DNA of 64,000 bases. Origin: Variovorax sp. Sphag1AA (GTDB lineage: Bacteria; Pseudomonadota; Gammaproteobacteria; Burkholderiales; Burkholderiaceae_C). Under the pieces are notes generated by a model. The model saw only the letters and a list, made by a program, of their open reading frames with translations. It had not been told where the DNA came from and did no database searches. The DNA lies in NCBI RefSeq assembly GCF_014192575.1, contig NZ_JACHYC010000003.1:186001-250000 (forward strand), read 5' to 3'. The translations under genes were made by a program, and so were the position numbers. Of the stretch, positions 1 to 7,207 are shown piece by piece; position 1 is the first letter of the stretch, and each line of letters begins with the position of its first letter.

Positions 1-18
1 TGTCTTGTTGTTCGGCGC

Positions 19-1236
19 TCAGCGCAACGTTGGGCCTAGCAGTTCGCGTGCGATCGTATTGCGCTGGATCTCGCTGGTGCCGGTCAGCACGCGGTACATG
101 CGCAGCAGTCGGAAGAGGAATTCGACGCGGCTGCCTTGCACGATGCCTTCGCCGCCGTGCACCTGCACCGCGCGGTCGGCGATGCGGAAGGCGGTCTCGG
201 AGCAGAACAGCTTGGCCATCGAGGCCTCTGCGCGTGCGTCGTCACCCGCATCGAGGCTGCGCGCCACGCTGAGCATCAACGCACGTGCCGCTGCCAACTC
301 GGTCGCCATGTCGGCCAACAGATGCTGCACGGCCTGGAAGGCGCCGATCGGCTGCCCGAACTGCCGGCGCCTGATGGCATGGGCCAGTGAATCCTCCAGC
401 GCCAGCCGCGCAAGGCCGAGCATCGCCGGGCAATGCAGCAGGCGGTTGACGGTGATGCGCCCCAGCGCCAGTGCGAGGCCGCGTCCACGTTCGCCGATCT
501 GGTTGGCCGCCGGGATGCGGCAGCCGCTCAGCACGATGCTGCCGGTGTGAGACTGGCCTGCCATCGTCTTGTAGCCAGCCTCCACGCGAAAGCCAGGGCG
601 GTCGCGCTCCACGAAGAAGGCGGTGGTTTCGCGCACCGCCGGATCATCACTGGTCGAACAGATGATCACTGCGAAATCGCAGAAGGGCGATCCGGAGATG
701 AAGCGCTTGGTGCCGTCGAGCACGAACTCATCGCCATCGCGTACCGCGCGCGTCTGCAGCGCGCCGGCGTCGGAGCCAGCCTCCGGTTCGGTGATTGCGA
801 AGCAGATGGCTTTCTCGGCGCGTGCCACTGGCAGGATGAAGCGCTCCATCTGGTCGGGCGTCGCCTGTTTGGCGAGTGCGCCGACGCGCGGAGGTCCGGT
901 CAGTTCACCCAGTACGTGCGGCGCGAATGGCGATCCGCTCGCATAGATGAATTCCTTGATGAGCGTGTGGTCGACCACGCTGAAGCCCGCACCCCCGAGG
1001 GCCTTGGGCAGGGTCACGCCATAGAAGCCGAGCTCGTGCGAGCGCCTCCAGACCTGCTCCAGCAACGCACGCGGCGCGCCGTTCTCGGAGGTGATGCCGT
1101 GCTTGTCGGCCAGCGGGTGCAGTTCGTCGCGGATAAAGGTGTCGAGCCGCGCGATGAAATCGCGGGCGCCGTCGGAGCCCTCGAAGGGCGGCATCGGCGC
1201 GCGCAGCGTCGGGAGGGTGGTGGTCGTTGCATCCAT
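19..1236 (-). CDS. acyl-CoA dehydrogenase family protein
   Basis: A 405-residue flavoprotein of the acyl-CoA dehydrogenase family, normally an FAD-dependent alpha,beta-dehydrogenase of acyl-CoA thioesters in the cytoplasm. Visible signatures are AICFAITEPEAGSD in the middle domain and QVHGGEGI plus LTGTSEIQRN near the C-terminus. The ATG at 1236 is chosen because AGGAG lies just upstream and the family fold starts there; the frame stays open further upstream inside the ligase gene. It is the second gene of a two-gene operon with the acyl-CoA ligase (11-nt gap), so the ligase probably makes its CoA substrate. Odd point: where medium-chain enzymes have the catalytic Glu of YEGT, this protein has Thr, so the base must lie elsewhere or the reaction differs. 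Confidence 0.9.
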   Translation of the reverse strand: MDATTTTLPTLRAPMPPFEGSDGARDFIARLDTFIRDELHPLADKHGITSENGAPRALLEQVWRRSHELGFYGVTLPKALGGAGFSVVDHTLIKEFIYASGSPFAPHVLGELTGPPRVGALAKQATPDQMERFILPVARAEKAICFAITEPEAGSDAGALQTRAVRDGDEFVLDGTKRFISGSPFCDFAVIICSTSDDPAVRETTAFFVERDRPGFRVEAGYKTMAGQSHTGSIVLSGCRIPAANQIGERGRGLALALGRITVNRLLHCPAMLGLARLALEDSLAHAIRRRQFGQPIGAFQAVQHLLADMATELAAARALMLSVARSLDAGDDARAEASMAKLFCSETAFRIADRAVQVHGGEGIVQGSRVEFLFRLLRMYRVLTGTSEIQRNTIARELLGPTLR

Positions 1237-1247
1237 TGCAGGGCTCC

Positions 1248-2819
1248 TCAGTTCACGCGCCGCTCGCGGCCGCGCCAGTAGTGCTCGCGCACGTCCTTGC
1301 GCGAGAGCTTGCCGTTCGCGTTCTTGGGCAATTGCGGAACGAAGTCCACCGAACGCGGGCGCTTGAAGTCCGCGAGGCGGCCGCGGCAGAAATCCATGAT
1401 CTGGCTGGTGTCGGCTTCTGCGCCGTCGCGCAGCACCACCACCGCCTTCACTGTCTCGCCCCAGTGGTCGTCGGGCACACCCACCACGCACACTTCGTAG
1501 ATCGCAGGATGCTGCGCCAGCACCGATTCAACTTCGCTCGGGTAGATGTTGAAGCCGCCCGACACCAGCATTTCCTTCTTGCGGTCGACGATGTAGATGT
1601 AGCCCCGGTCGTCCACGCGCGCGAGGTCGCCGGTGTGCAGCCATCCGTTGGCGTCGAGCGCCTGTGCGGTTTGATCGGGCGCGCGCCAGTAGCCTGCGAA
1701 CACATCGGGGCCGCGCACGCAGATCTCGCCGATCGCGTCGCCGCTTACCGGCTGGCCCGCGTCGTCGAGGACCTGCACGTCGGATTCGCAGAACGGACGA
1801 CCGCAGGCGGAGAGCAGCGCCTCGTGGCCGCCTTCGATGGCCGCCGCGTGATCGGCGATGCCGAGCCCGACCACGCCGCCGGTGGTCTCGCCCGCGCCAT
1901 AGCCTTGCGCGAGCACCGGCCCGAACGCGGCCCATGCTTCGCGGATGCGTGCCGGCGACATCGGCGCGGCACCGTAACTCAGCAGCCGGAGGCTGGAGAG
2001 GTCGCGTCCCTTCAGGCTTGGCTCCGCCAACAGCGCGTAGATCATCGCGGGCACCAGGAAGGCCATCGTGACGCGATGTTTCTCGATCGCATCGAGGTAT
2101 TCGGCAGGGCGAAAGCCTTCCATCAGCAGGATGGTCGCGCCCTGGTAGAGCATCGGCTGGATGAACATGCCGCTGGCGTGCGTGATCGGACCGGAGAGCA
2201 TCAACACATCGCCGGGCTCTGCGTTCATGCGGCCCATCGCGTTCTTGCGGAGAGATGCGAAGCGATTGCCTACGGTCTGCATCGCGGCCTTGAGCTTGCC
2301 AGTGGAACCCGAGGTGTAGTGCAGCACCGCGAGTTCATCGGGCTTCATCTCCTCGTGCATGTGGGCGTCGGACACGCCGGCGAGTAGCGCTTCGTACTGG
2401 AGCCAACCGCCTTTGTCGCTCTCGGGCGTGGGGTCGAACGCGATCCGGTGCCGTAGCGAAGACACGCCGGCCGAAGCCTCGTCAACCATCCCGCGATGCT
2501 CGGGACCTGCGAGGCATGCGACCGGCTCGGCATTGGCGAGCGCATCCGCCAGCTCCTGGGGCGCCAGGCGCGAGTTGAGCGCCACTTTCACCAGTCCTGC
2601 CTTGTAGAGCGCGCATTCGAGCTCCACGATCTCGGGCCGGTTGGGCGAAACCACCGCGACGCGATCCCCGCGCTGGAGACCGAGCGCTCTCAGCACATGG
2701 GCGAGCCGGTTGGAGCGCAATTCCAGGTCGCGATAGCTGAGCGAGCGGTCCCGGAACAGCACGGCGGGGCGGTCGCCCCACTGGCGCGCGCCGCGCGCAA
2801 GGTACATGCCGAGATTCAT
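1248..2819 (-). CDS. AMP-dependent acyl-CoA synthetase/ligase
   Basis: A 523-residue adenylate-forming enzyme (ANL superfamily) that activates a carboxylic acid with ATP and joins it to CoA. The P-loop-like motif YTSGSTGKLKA is near residue 170, GYGAGETTG near 305, the hinge region VDRKKEMLVSGGFNIYPSEVE near 420, and the catalytic lysine sits in PKNANGKLSRKD near the C-terminus. A GGAGG ribosome site precedes the ATG. It is the first gene of the operon with the downstream acyl-CoA dehydrogenase and is transcribed away from the LysR gene at 2992, which probably controls it. The acid cannot be read from sequence; a medium- or long-chain or aromatic acid is possible. Confidence 0.92.
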   Translation of the reverse strand: MNLGMYLARGARQWGDRPAVLFRDRSLSYRDLELRSNRLAHVLRALGLQRGDRVAVVSPNRPEIVELECALYKAGLVKVALNSRLAPQELADALANAEPVACLAGPEHRGMVDEASAGVSSLRHRIAFDPTPESDKGGWLQYEALLAGVSDAHMHEEMKPDELAVLHYTSGSTGKLKAAMQTVGNRFASLRKNAMGRMNAEPGDVLMLSGPITHASGMFIQPMLYQGATILLMEGFRPAEYLDAIEKHRVTMAFLVPAMIYALLAEPSLKGRDLSSLRLLSYGAAPMSPARIREAWAAFGPVLAQGYGAGETTGGVVGLGIADHAAAIEGGHEALLSACGRPFCESDVQVLDDAGQPVSGDAIGEICVRGPDVFAGYWRAPDQTAQALDANGWLHTGDLARVDDRGYIYIVDRKKEMLVSGGFNIYPSEVESVLAQHPAIYEVCVVGVPDDHWGETVKAVVVLRDGAEADTSQIMDFCRGRLADFKRPRSVDFVPQLPKNANGKLSRKDVREHYWRGRERRVN

Positions 2820-2926
2820 GGACGGACCTCCGGTCGGGCGGGGCGGTGCTGCATTGCGTGTCTCCTGAAGTAGATGGGGAAAGTCTAGGAATCGATCGCC
2901 CGTCTGCGGATAATCCAGCCGCGTTT

Positions 2927-2949
2927 TCCGATAACGCTGCGTTATCGGA
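2927..2949. promoter_or_regulatory. perfect inverted repeat, probable LysR operator
   Basis: Two exact 10-bp arms (TCCGATAACG and CGTTATCGGA) are separated by CTG in the gap between the divergent ligase and LysR genes. The core ATAAC-N5-GTTAT has the dyad shape of a LysR-type recognition site. It lies about 43 bp upstream of the LysR start and 108 bp from the ligase start. This fits a recognition site shared by autoregulation and operon activation, which is inferred. Confidence 0.7.
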
Positions 2950-2991
2950 GCTGCAACGCCCTCACTCGGCGGGAATCTTCACGGAGACACC

Positions 2992-3897
2992 ATGGCACTG
3001 CGCCTCGACGACATCGACTACTTCCTCGCGGTGGCCGAGCACGGCCAGGTGCGCCGTGCGGCCGCGGCACTCGGCCTCTCGCAGCCGGCGCTGACGAAGG
3101 GCCTGCAGCGACTGGAAAAGGAACTCGGCTTCCCGCTGTTCGAGCGCGGCGCGCGCGGCATGACGCTCACCCCGGTCGCCGAGCAGTTCCGCCAGCGCAC
3201 GCAGACCTTGCGCACGAGCCTCGGCGACGCAATCAAGGAAGCCTCGGATCTGCACCTCGGTGCGATGGGGCTGCTGCGCGTCGGCGTGTCACCGCTCTAT
3301 GCGGAACGGCTCTTCGTGCCCGCGTGCCTCCAGCTGCACCAGCAGCGGCCGGCCGCGCGGCTGCGGGTGATGGTCAACCTGAACGATGCGCTCCTCGGCG
3401 CACTGCGCCTGGGTGATCTGGACCTGAGCATCAACGCGATTCCGCGCGTGCCGTCCGAGGACCTCGAAGCGGTGCCCCTGATGAACGACGACCTGTGCAT
3501 GGTGGTGCGCGAAGACCATCCGCTGCTCCGGCGCCGGCGCGTGCGCCTGCAGGATCTGGTGGATGCGCACTGGATGCTGCCGGGCCCCGGCGTTGCAGGC
3601 CGGCGCGGCGTCGAAGCGCGCTTGGCGGAGGCGGGCATGCCACCGCCGCGCGTCGCGGTCGAAGTGAGCAATACCGCATCGCAGCTCAGCAGGCTCGTGA
3701 TCCGCAGCGACCTCGTGGCCCTGATGAGCCAGGCCATGCTGGCGGGCCCGGCCGGTGAAGGGCTTGCGCCGTTGCCGTTCGCGGAGGCCCGCTTTGCGCG
3801 AGAGATCGGCGCGCTGATGCGCAAGGACCATGTGCTCTCGCCGCTCGCGAAGCGCTTCCTCGAGATCCTGCGCGAAACCGCCGCACCGCGCACGTGA
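2992..3897 (+). CDS. LysR-family transcriptional regulator
   Basis: A 301-residue LysR-type regulator. The winged helix-turn-helix is at residues 1-65 ([20 protein letters not shown] followed by QPALTKGLQRLEKELG). The rest is the periplasmic-binding-protein-like effector domain (about 90-295), which contains the typical DDLCMVVREDHPLL stretch. A GGAG-like site precedes the ATG. The gene is divergent from the acyl-CoA ligase/dehydrogenase operon and is separated from it by a perfect palindrome, so it most likely regulates that operon in response to its substrate or a CoA intermediate. It converges on the SDR gene, with a 7-nt gap between stop codons. Confidence 0.93.
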   Translation: MALRLDDIDYFLAVAEHGQVRRAAAALGLSQPALTKGLQRLEKELGFPLFERGARGMTLTPVAEQFRQRTQTLRTSLGDAIKEASDLHLGAMGLLRVGVSPLYAERLFVPACLQLHQQRPAARLRVMVNLNDALLGALRLGDLDLSINAIPRVPSEDLEAVPLMNDDLCMVVREDHPLLRRRRVRLQDLVDAHWMLPGPGVAGRRGVEARLAEAGMPPPRVAVEVSNTASQLSRLVIRSDLVALMSQAMLAGPAGEGLAPLPFAEARFAREIGALMRKDHVLSPLAKRFLEILRETAAPRT

Positions 3898-3904
3898 AGG
3901 CCGG

Positions 3905-4609
3905 TCAGACCGAACGCATCAGCCCGCCGTCGACCCGGATGTTCTGGCCGGTGATGTAGGCCGCGCCTTCGGATGCGAGGAACGCGATCGTCGCCGCGAC
4001 CTCTTCGCTCTTGCCGTAGCGCTTCATCGGCACGGAATCGCGGCGGACATCGGTCTGGGGGAGGCTGTCGATCCAGCCCGGAAGCACGTTGTTCATGCGG
4101 ACGTTGTCGGCCGCGTAGGTGTCCGTGAAGATCTTGGTGAACGACGCCAGCCCGGCGCGGAACACCGCGGAGGTCGGGAAGAGGGCGCTTGGCTCGAAGG
4201 TCCACGCGGTCGAGATGTTGATGATCGCGCCTGCCTTCTGCTGCTGCATCACGGGCGCGACGAGGCGCGTCGGGCGGATGACGTTCATCAGGTAGGTGTC
4301 CATGCCGCGATGCCAATCCTCGTCCGTGATGTCGAGGATCTGCGCTCGCGGACCATGCCCGGCGCTGTTGACCAGCACGTCGATGCGGCCCCACTGGTTC
4401 ATTGCGAGATCGACGAACTTGCGCAGGTCATCGACGGACTGGTTCGATCCTGTGAAACCGATGCCGCCAAGGCGCTGGGCCAGCGCTTCGCCCTTGCCCG
4501 ATGACGAAAAGATCGCGACCTTGAAGCCGTCCGCCGCAAGGCGTTCGGCGGCGGCTGCGCCCATGCCGCTGCCGCCGGCGGTGATGAGTGCCACTTTGTC
4601 GGATGTCAT
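3905..4609 (-). CDS. SDR-fold protein with altered catalytic residues
   Basis: A 234-residue short-chain dehydrogenase/reductase homologue. The N-terminal Rossmann glycine motif TAGGSGMG (residues 10-17) and DVLVNSAGHGP around residue 80 show NAD(P) binding, and the C-terminal GQNIRVDGGL is typical of the family. The canonical catalytic YxxxK reads TSAVF here, so both Tyr and Lys are replaced; the middle-strand Ser is kept in NIST. It may be a non-canonical reductase or use another base. The ATG at 4609 has AAGGAA upstream, and the family start fits this codon rather than any upstream in-frame ATG. It is divergent from the riboswitch-led operon, and its own substrate is unknown. Confidence 0.88.
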   Translation of the reverse strand: MTSDKVALITAGGSGMGAAAAERLAADGFKVAIFSSSGKGEALAQRLGGIGFTGSNQSVDDLRKFVDLAMNQWGRIDVLVNSAGHGPRAQILDITDEDWHRGMDTYLMNVIRPTRLVAPVMQQQKAGAIINISTAWTFEPSALFPTSAVFRAGLASFTKIFTDTYAADNVRMNNVLPGWIDSLPQTDVRRDSVPMKRYGKSEEVAATIAFLASEGAAYITGQNIRVDGGLMRSV

Positions 4610-4672
4610 TGCTGTGTGTTCCTTCTGATGGATTCGATGCGCCCGCATGCTAGACCAAGGTCGCGAGCAGGT

Positions 4673-4688
4673 TGGCACGCAACGTGCA
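4673..4688 (+). promoter_or_regulatory. rpoN-dependent promoter: candidate sigma54 (-24/-12) promoter
   Basis: TGGCACG-CAAC-GTGCA keeps the invariant GG-N10-GC geometry of RpoN promoters and the full TGGCACG -24 box. The -12 box deviates by one base from TTGCA. Transcription would begin about 12 nt after the GC, near 4699, which is where the first helix of the glycine riboswitch starts (4701). That coincidence is the main support. No enhancer-binding-protein gene lies in the window. Confidence 0.5.
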
Positions 4689-4700
4689 TTCTCATCCGCA

Positions 4701-4897
4701 GCATCCAGGAGAAATGCCCGTTCGTGATTCATGACGGTGCATTACCGAAGGCGAGTTCCCACCAACGCTCAGGTTCCAGGACTGGATGCAACAACACGCT
4801 GGAGAGCGCTGGACGGATCGACCGGCCAGCCGCCGAAGGGGCAAGCCGCAGGCGCACAGTGCGCGTGCGGTGAATCTCTCAGGCACAAGGGACAGCG
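4701..4897 (+). ncRNA. tandem glycine riboswitch (two aptamers)
   Basis: Two consecutive glycine aptamers read rightward. Aptamer I is 4701-4789: P1 pairs GCATCCAG with CTGGATGC, followed by GGAGAA, ACCGAAGGCGA, GCTCAGG and CAGGACTG, with a very short P3. Aptamer II is 4797-4897: CGCT pairs with AGCG as P1, then GGAGAG, a GCTGG/CCAGC hairpin P2, CCGAAGGGGCAA, a long P3 (CCGCA with TGCGG, enclosing GCGCAC/GTGCGC), AATCTCTCAGGCA and GGGACAGCG. These are the conserved core elements of the class, and the linker is 7 nt. The first downstream gene on this strand is the MarR regulator at 5107, followed by the peptide-type ABC importer. Glycine riboswitches of this kind usually turn genes on when glycine is high. 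Confidence 0.9.
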
Positions 4898-4936
4898 CGG
4901 GATGACGGACGTGGCCTTGCCGCGTCCGCGTCTGTC
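4891..4936 (+). promoter_or_regulatory. possible riboswitch expression platform
   Basis: GACAGCGCGG (4891-4900), which forms the 3' side of P1 in aptamer II, can also pair with CCGCG-T-CTGTC (4926-4936) around an inner CGGACG/CGTCCG hairpin (4906-4928). The two pairings exclude each other, as in a switching platform. No U-tract directly follows, so it is not an obvious intrinsic terminator; the pyrimidine-rich stretch 4961-4985 could be a Rho or translational element. The remaining leader, 4937-5094, shows only the palindrome at 5051. Confidence 0.4.
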
Positions 4937-5050
4937 GCCGAGGTCACCGTGTCACTGCCAATCCTCTTTTCGTTCTTCCTTCATTCGTCGTCGAGCGCGC
5001 GTTGATGGTGCCGACGCTGGGCACGAATGCTGCTCTCCCTTCGCGCAATG

Positions 5051-5065
5051 GTTGCAAATTTCAAC
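5051..5065. promoter_or_regulatory. near-palindrome, possible MarR operator
   Basis: GTTGCAAATTTCAAC is a 15-bp dyad with one mismatched pair out of seven, located 42 bp upstream of the MarR-type start codon. AT-rich TTGCAA-type dyads are common MarR-family sites, so autoregulation is plausible but inferred. Confidence 0.4.
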
Positions 5066-5106
5066 TGTTGCCAATCGCACCTGATGGTGCATCGATGGAG
5101 ACGCAC

Positions 5107-5565
5107 ATGACCGCCCTGACTGACTTCCTCACCTTTCGCATCGACGTGTTCAACGACCAGGCCAAGCAACTGGCGACCGATGTCTATGAAGAGACGCATG
5201 GCGTGAGCCTGCGCGAACTGCGGGTGCTGCGTCTCGCCTATGCCACACCGGGCATCACGCAGGGCGAGGTCGTGGCCGCGAGCCGGCTGGAGAAGACGCT
5301 GGTGTCCAAGCTGGTGACGGCACTGGTCCGTCGGCAACTGCTGCTGCGCGAGATCGGTGCGCAGGACGCACGCTGGGTGCACCTGCATCTCACCGAGGAA
5401 GGCCGCTACATCGTCCAGCAGTGCAACCGGCTGGGCAAGAAGATGGAGCGGTCCCTGCTCGGCGTGCTCAGCGATTCGGAGCTTGCGCTGTTCGACAGAT
5501 GCCTGGAACGCCTCACGGAGCAGGTCGAGCGCGATGCGCACAACGCGCGGCGCTTCATGACCTGA
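5107..5565 (+). CDS. MarR-family winged-helix regulator
   Basis: A 152-residue protein with the MarR layout. An N-terminal dimerisation helix (TDFLTFRIDVFNDQAKQLA) is followed by a winged helix around residues 35-100, with GITQGEVVAASRLEKTLVSK as the recognition part and LTEEGRYIV as the wing. A C-terminal dimerisation helix closes the fold. The ATG at 5107 is preferred because GGAG lies 6 nt upstream; an in-frame ATG at 5095 is also possible. It sits behind the glycine riboswitch and 54 nt before the importer binding-protein gene, so riboswitch, MarR protein and transporter probably form one regulated unit. The ligand is unknown. Confidence 0.88.
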   Translation: MTALTDFLTFRIDVFNDQAKQLATDVYEETHGVSLRELRVLRLAYATPGITQGEVVAASRLEKTLVSKLVTALVRRQLLLREIGAQDARWVHLHLTEEGRYIVQQCNRLGKKMERSLLGVLSDSELALFDRCLERLTEQVERDAHNARRFMT

Positions 5566-5619
5566 CCAACCTTCTGCTTCCCCCTTTCCCCTTTGCTTTC
5601 ATTTACCAGGAGCTGATCC

Positions 5620-7194
5620 ATGTTCAAGAAGTCTCTCGCCGCCGCCCTGATCGGTGCCGCACTCGTCGGCCTCGCGCCGCTCGCCCAGGCGCAGGACAAG
5701 GTGCTGCGCATCGTGCCGCAGTCCGACCTGAAGATCCTCGATCCGATCTGGACCACCGCCTTCATCACCCGCAACCACGGCTACGCGGTGTACGACACGC
5801 TCTTCGGCGTGGACGCGCAAGGCAAGGTGCAACCGCAGATGGTGGGCGACTACAACCGCAGCGCCGACGGCAACACCTGGACCTTCACGCTGCGCGACGG
5901 ACTCGCCTTCCACGACGGCAAGCCGGTGACGTCGGCCGACGTGATCCAGTCCATCAAGCGCTGGGGCCAGCGCGACGGCCTGGGCCAGAAGATGATGGCC
6001 GCGCTCGCAAGCATGGAGGCGAAGAACGACAAGACCTTCGTGATGACCTTCAAGGAGCCCTTCGGCCTGGTGCTGGAGGCGCTGTCCAAGCCTTCGTCGA
6101 ACCCGCCCTTCATCATGCCCAAGGCGGTGGCCGAGACGCCGGCCGACCAGCAGATCACCAGCACCGTCGGCTCGGGCCCGTACATCTTCAAGGCCGATGA
6201 ATACCGCCCGGGCGAGAAGATCGTCTACGTCAAGAACACCAAGTACGTGCCGCGCAAGGAAGCCGCGAGCGGCACCGCGGGCGGCAAGGTGGTCAACGTG
6301 GACCGCATGGAATGGGTGGTGCTCAACGACGCGCAGACCCAGGCCAACGCGCTCGCCAACGGTGAAGTGGACATGATCGAGTGGGTGCCTTCCGAGCAAT
6401 ATCTCGCGCTCAAGGACGACCCGAAGATCGAACTCGCGAGCCCGGTGCCCACCGGCTCCTACGCGCTGCACCTGAACCGCCTCGTGCCGCCCTTCAACAA
6501 CGCGAAGATCGCACAGGCCGCGCTGATGGCGATGAACCAGGAGGCGCTGCTGCGCGCCCAGATGGTGCACAAGGAGCTCTACAACACCAATCCGTCGATC
6601 TACCCGACGGGCACCACCTTCCACTCGACCAAGACCTCGTACTTCACCGGCAAGCCGCAGTTCGAGAAGGCGAAGGCGCTGCTCAAGGAAGCCGGCTACA
6701 AGAACGAGCCGATCGTCTTCCTCTACCCCGCCAACTTCCCGGCGATCAACAAGTTCCCGCCGGTCATGGCGGCGCTGCTCAAGCAGGCCGGCTTCAACGT
6801 CGACCTTCAATCGATGGACTGGCCTACGCTGGTCACCCGCCGCGCGGTGAAGAAGCCCGCGAGCGAAGGCGGCTGGAATGCCTTCATCACCGGCTGGGGC
6901 CTGGCGGACAACATCAACCCGATGTTCTTCGCGCCGATGACCGGCAACGGCGAGAAGGGCTGGTTCGGCTGGACGAGCGACGACGAACTCGAGAAGCTCA
7001 AGGGCGAGTTCCTCAAGACCAGCGACGAAGCACAGCGCAAGGCGCTCGCCACGAAGATCCAGGAGCGCGTGTACGACGCCGCGGTGTTCGCGCCGGTCGG
7101 CGAGTACAAGCCGCTGACCGCCTATCGCAAGGGCGTGGTCTCCGGACTGGTGTCGGGACCGGTGGGCGTGCTCTGGGGCATCAAGAAGAACTGA
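5620..7194 (+). CDS. ABC transporter periplasmic binding protein, peptide/nickel family (SBP_bac_5)
   Basis: A 524-residue extracellular solute-binding protein of the DppA/OppA type. A Sec signal peptide covers residues 1-25 (basic MFKK, hydrophobic core, AQAQ cleavage site). The mature part has the family landmarks VYDTLFGVD, FTLRDGLAFHDGKPVTSADV and GSGPYIF. It captures the solute in the periplasm and delivers it to the two permeases encoded next. An AGGAG site precedes the ATG. The partners (double ATPase, M81 peptidase, M20D amidohydrolase) suggest a peptide, amide or acyl-amino-acid substrate; nickel and glutathione are less likely. The exact ligand cannot be read. Confidence 0.93.
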   Translation: MFKKSLAAALIGAALVGLAPLAQAQDKVLRIVPQSDLKILDPIWTTAFITRNHGYAVYDTLFGVDAQGKVQPQMVGDYNRSADGNTWTFTLRDGLAFHDGKPVTSADVIQSIKRWGQRDGLGQKMMAALASMEAKNDKTFVMTFKEPFGLVLEALSKPSSNPPFIMPKAVAETPADQQITSTVGSGPYIFKADEYRPGEKIVYVKNTKYVPRKEAASGTAGGKVVNVDRMEWVVLNDAQTQANALANGEVDMIEWVPSEQYLALKDDPKIELASPVPTGSYALHLNRLVPPFNNAKIAQAALMAMNQEALLRAQMVHKELYNTNPSIYPTGTTFHSTKTSYFTGKPQFEKAKALLKEAGYKNEPIVFLYPANFPAINKFPPVMAALLKQAGFNVDLQSMDWPTLVTRRAVKKPASEGGWNAFITGWGLADNINPMFFAPMTGNGEKGWFGWTSDDELEKLKGEFLKTSDEAQRKALATKIQERVYDAAVFAPVGEYKPLTAYRKGVVSGLVSGPVGVLWGIKKN

Positions 7195-7207
7195 CCGGGT
7201 ACGAACC

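Noticed and set aside
4731..5084. 117-residue frame over the riboswitch
   Set aside because: It overlaps both aptamers and has no ribosome site or recognisable domain; the RNA element explains the conservation.
5220..5240. Possible transfer of the riboswitch unit as an island
   Set aside because: No change in base composition, integrase or flanking repeats is visible around 4600-13560.
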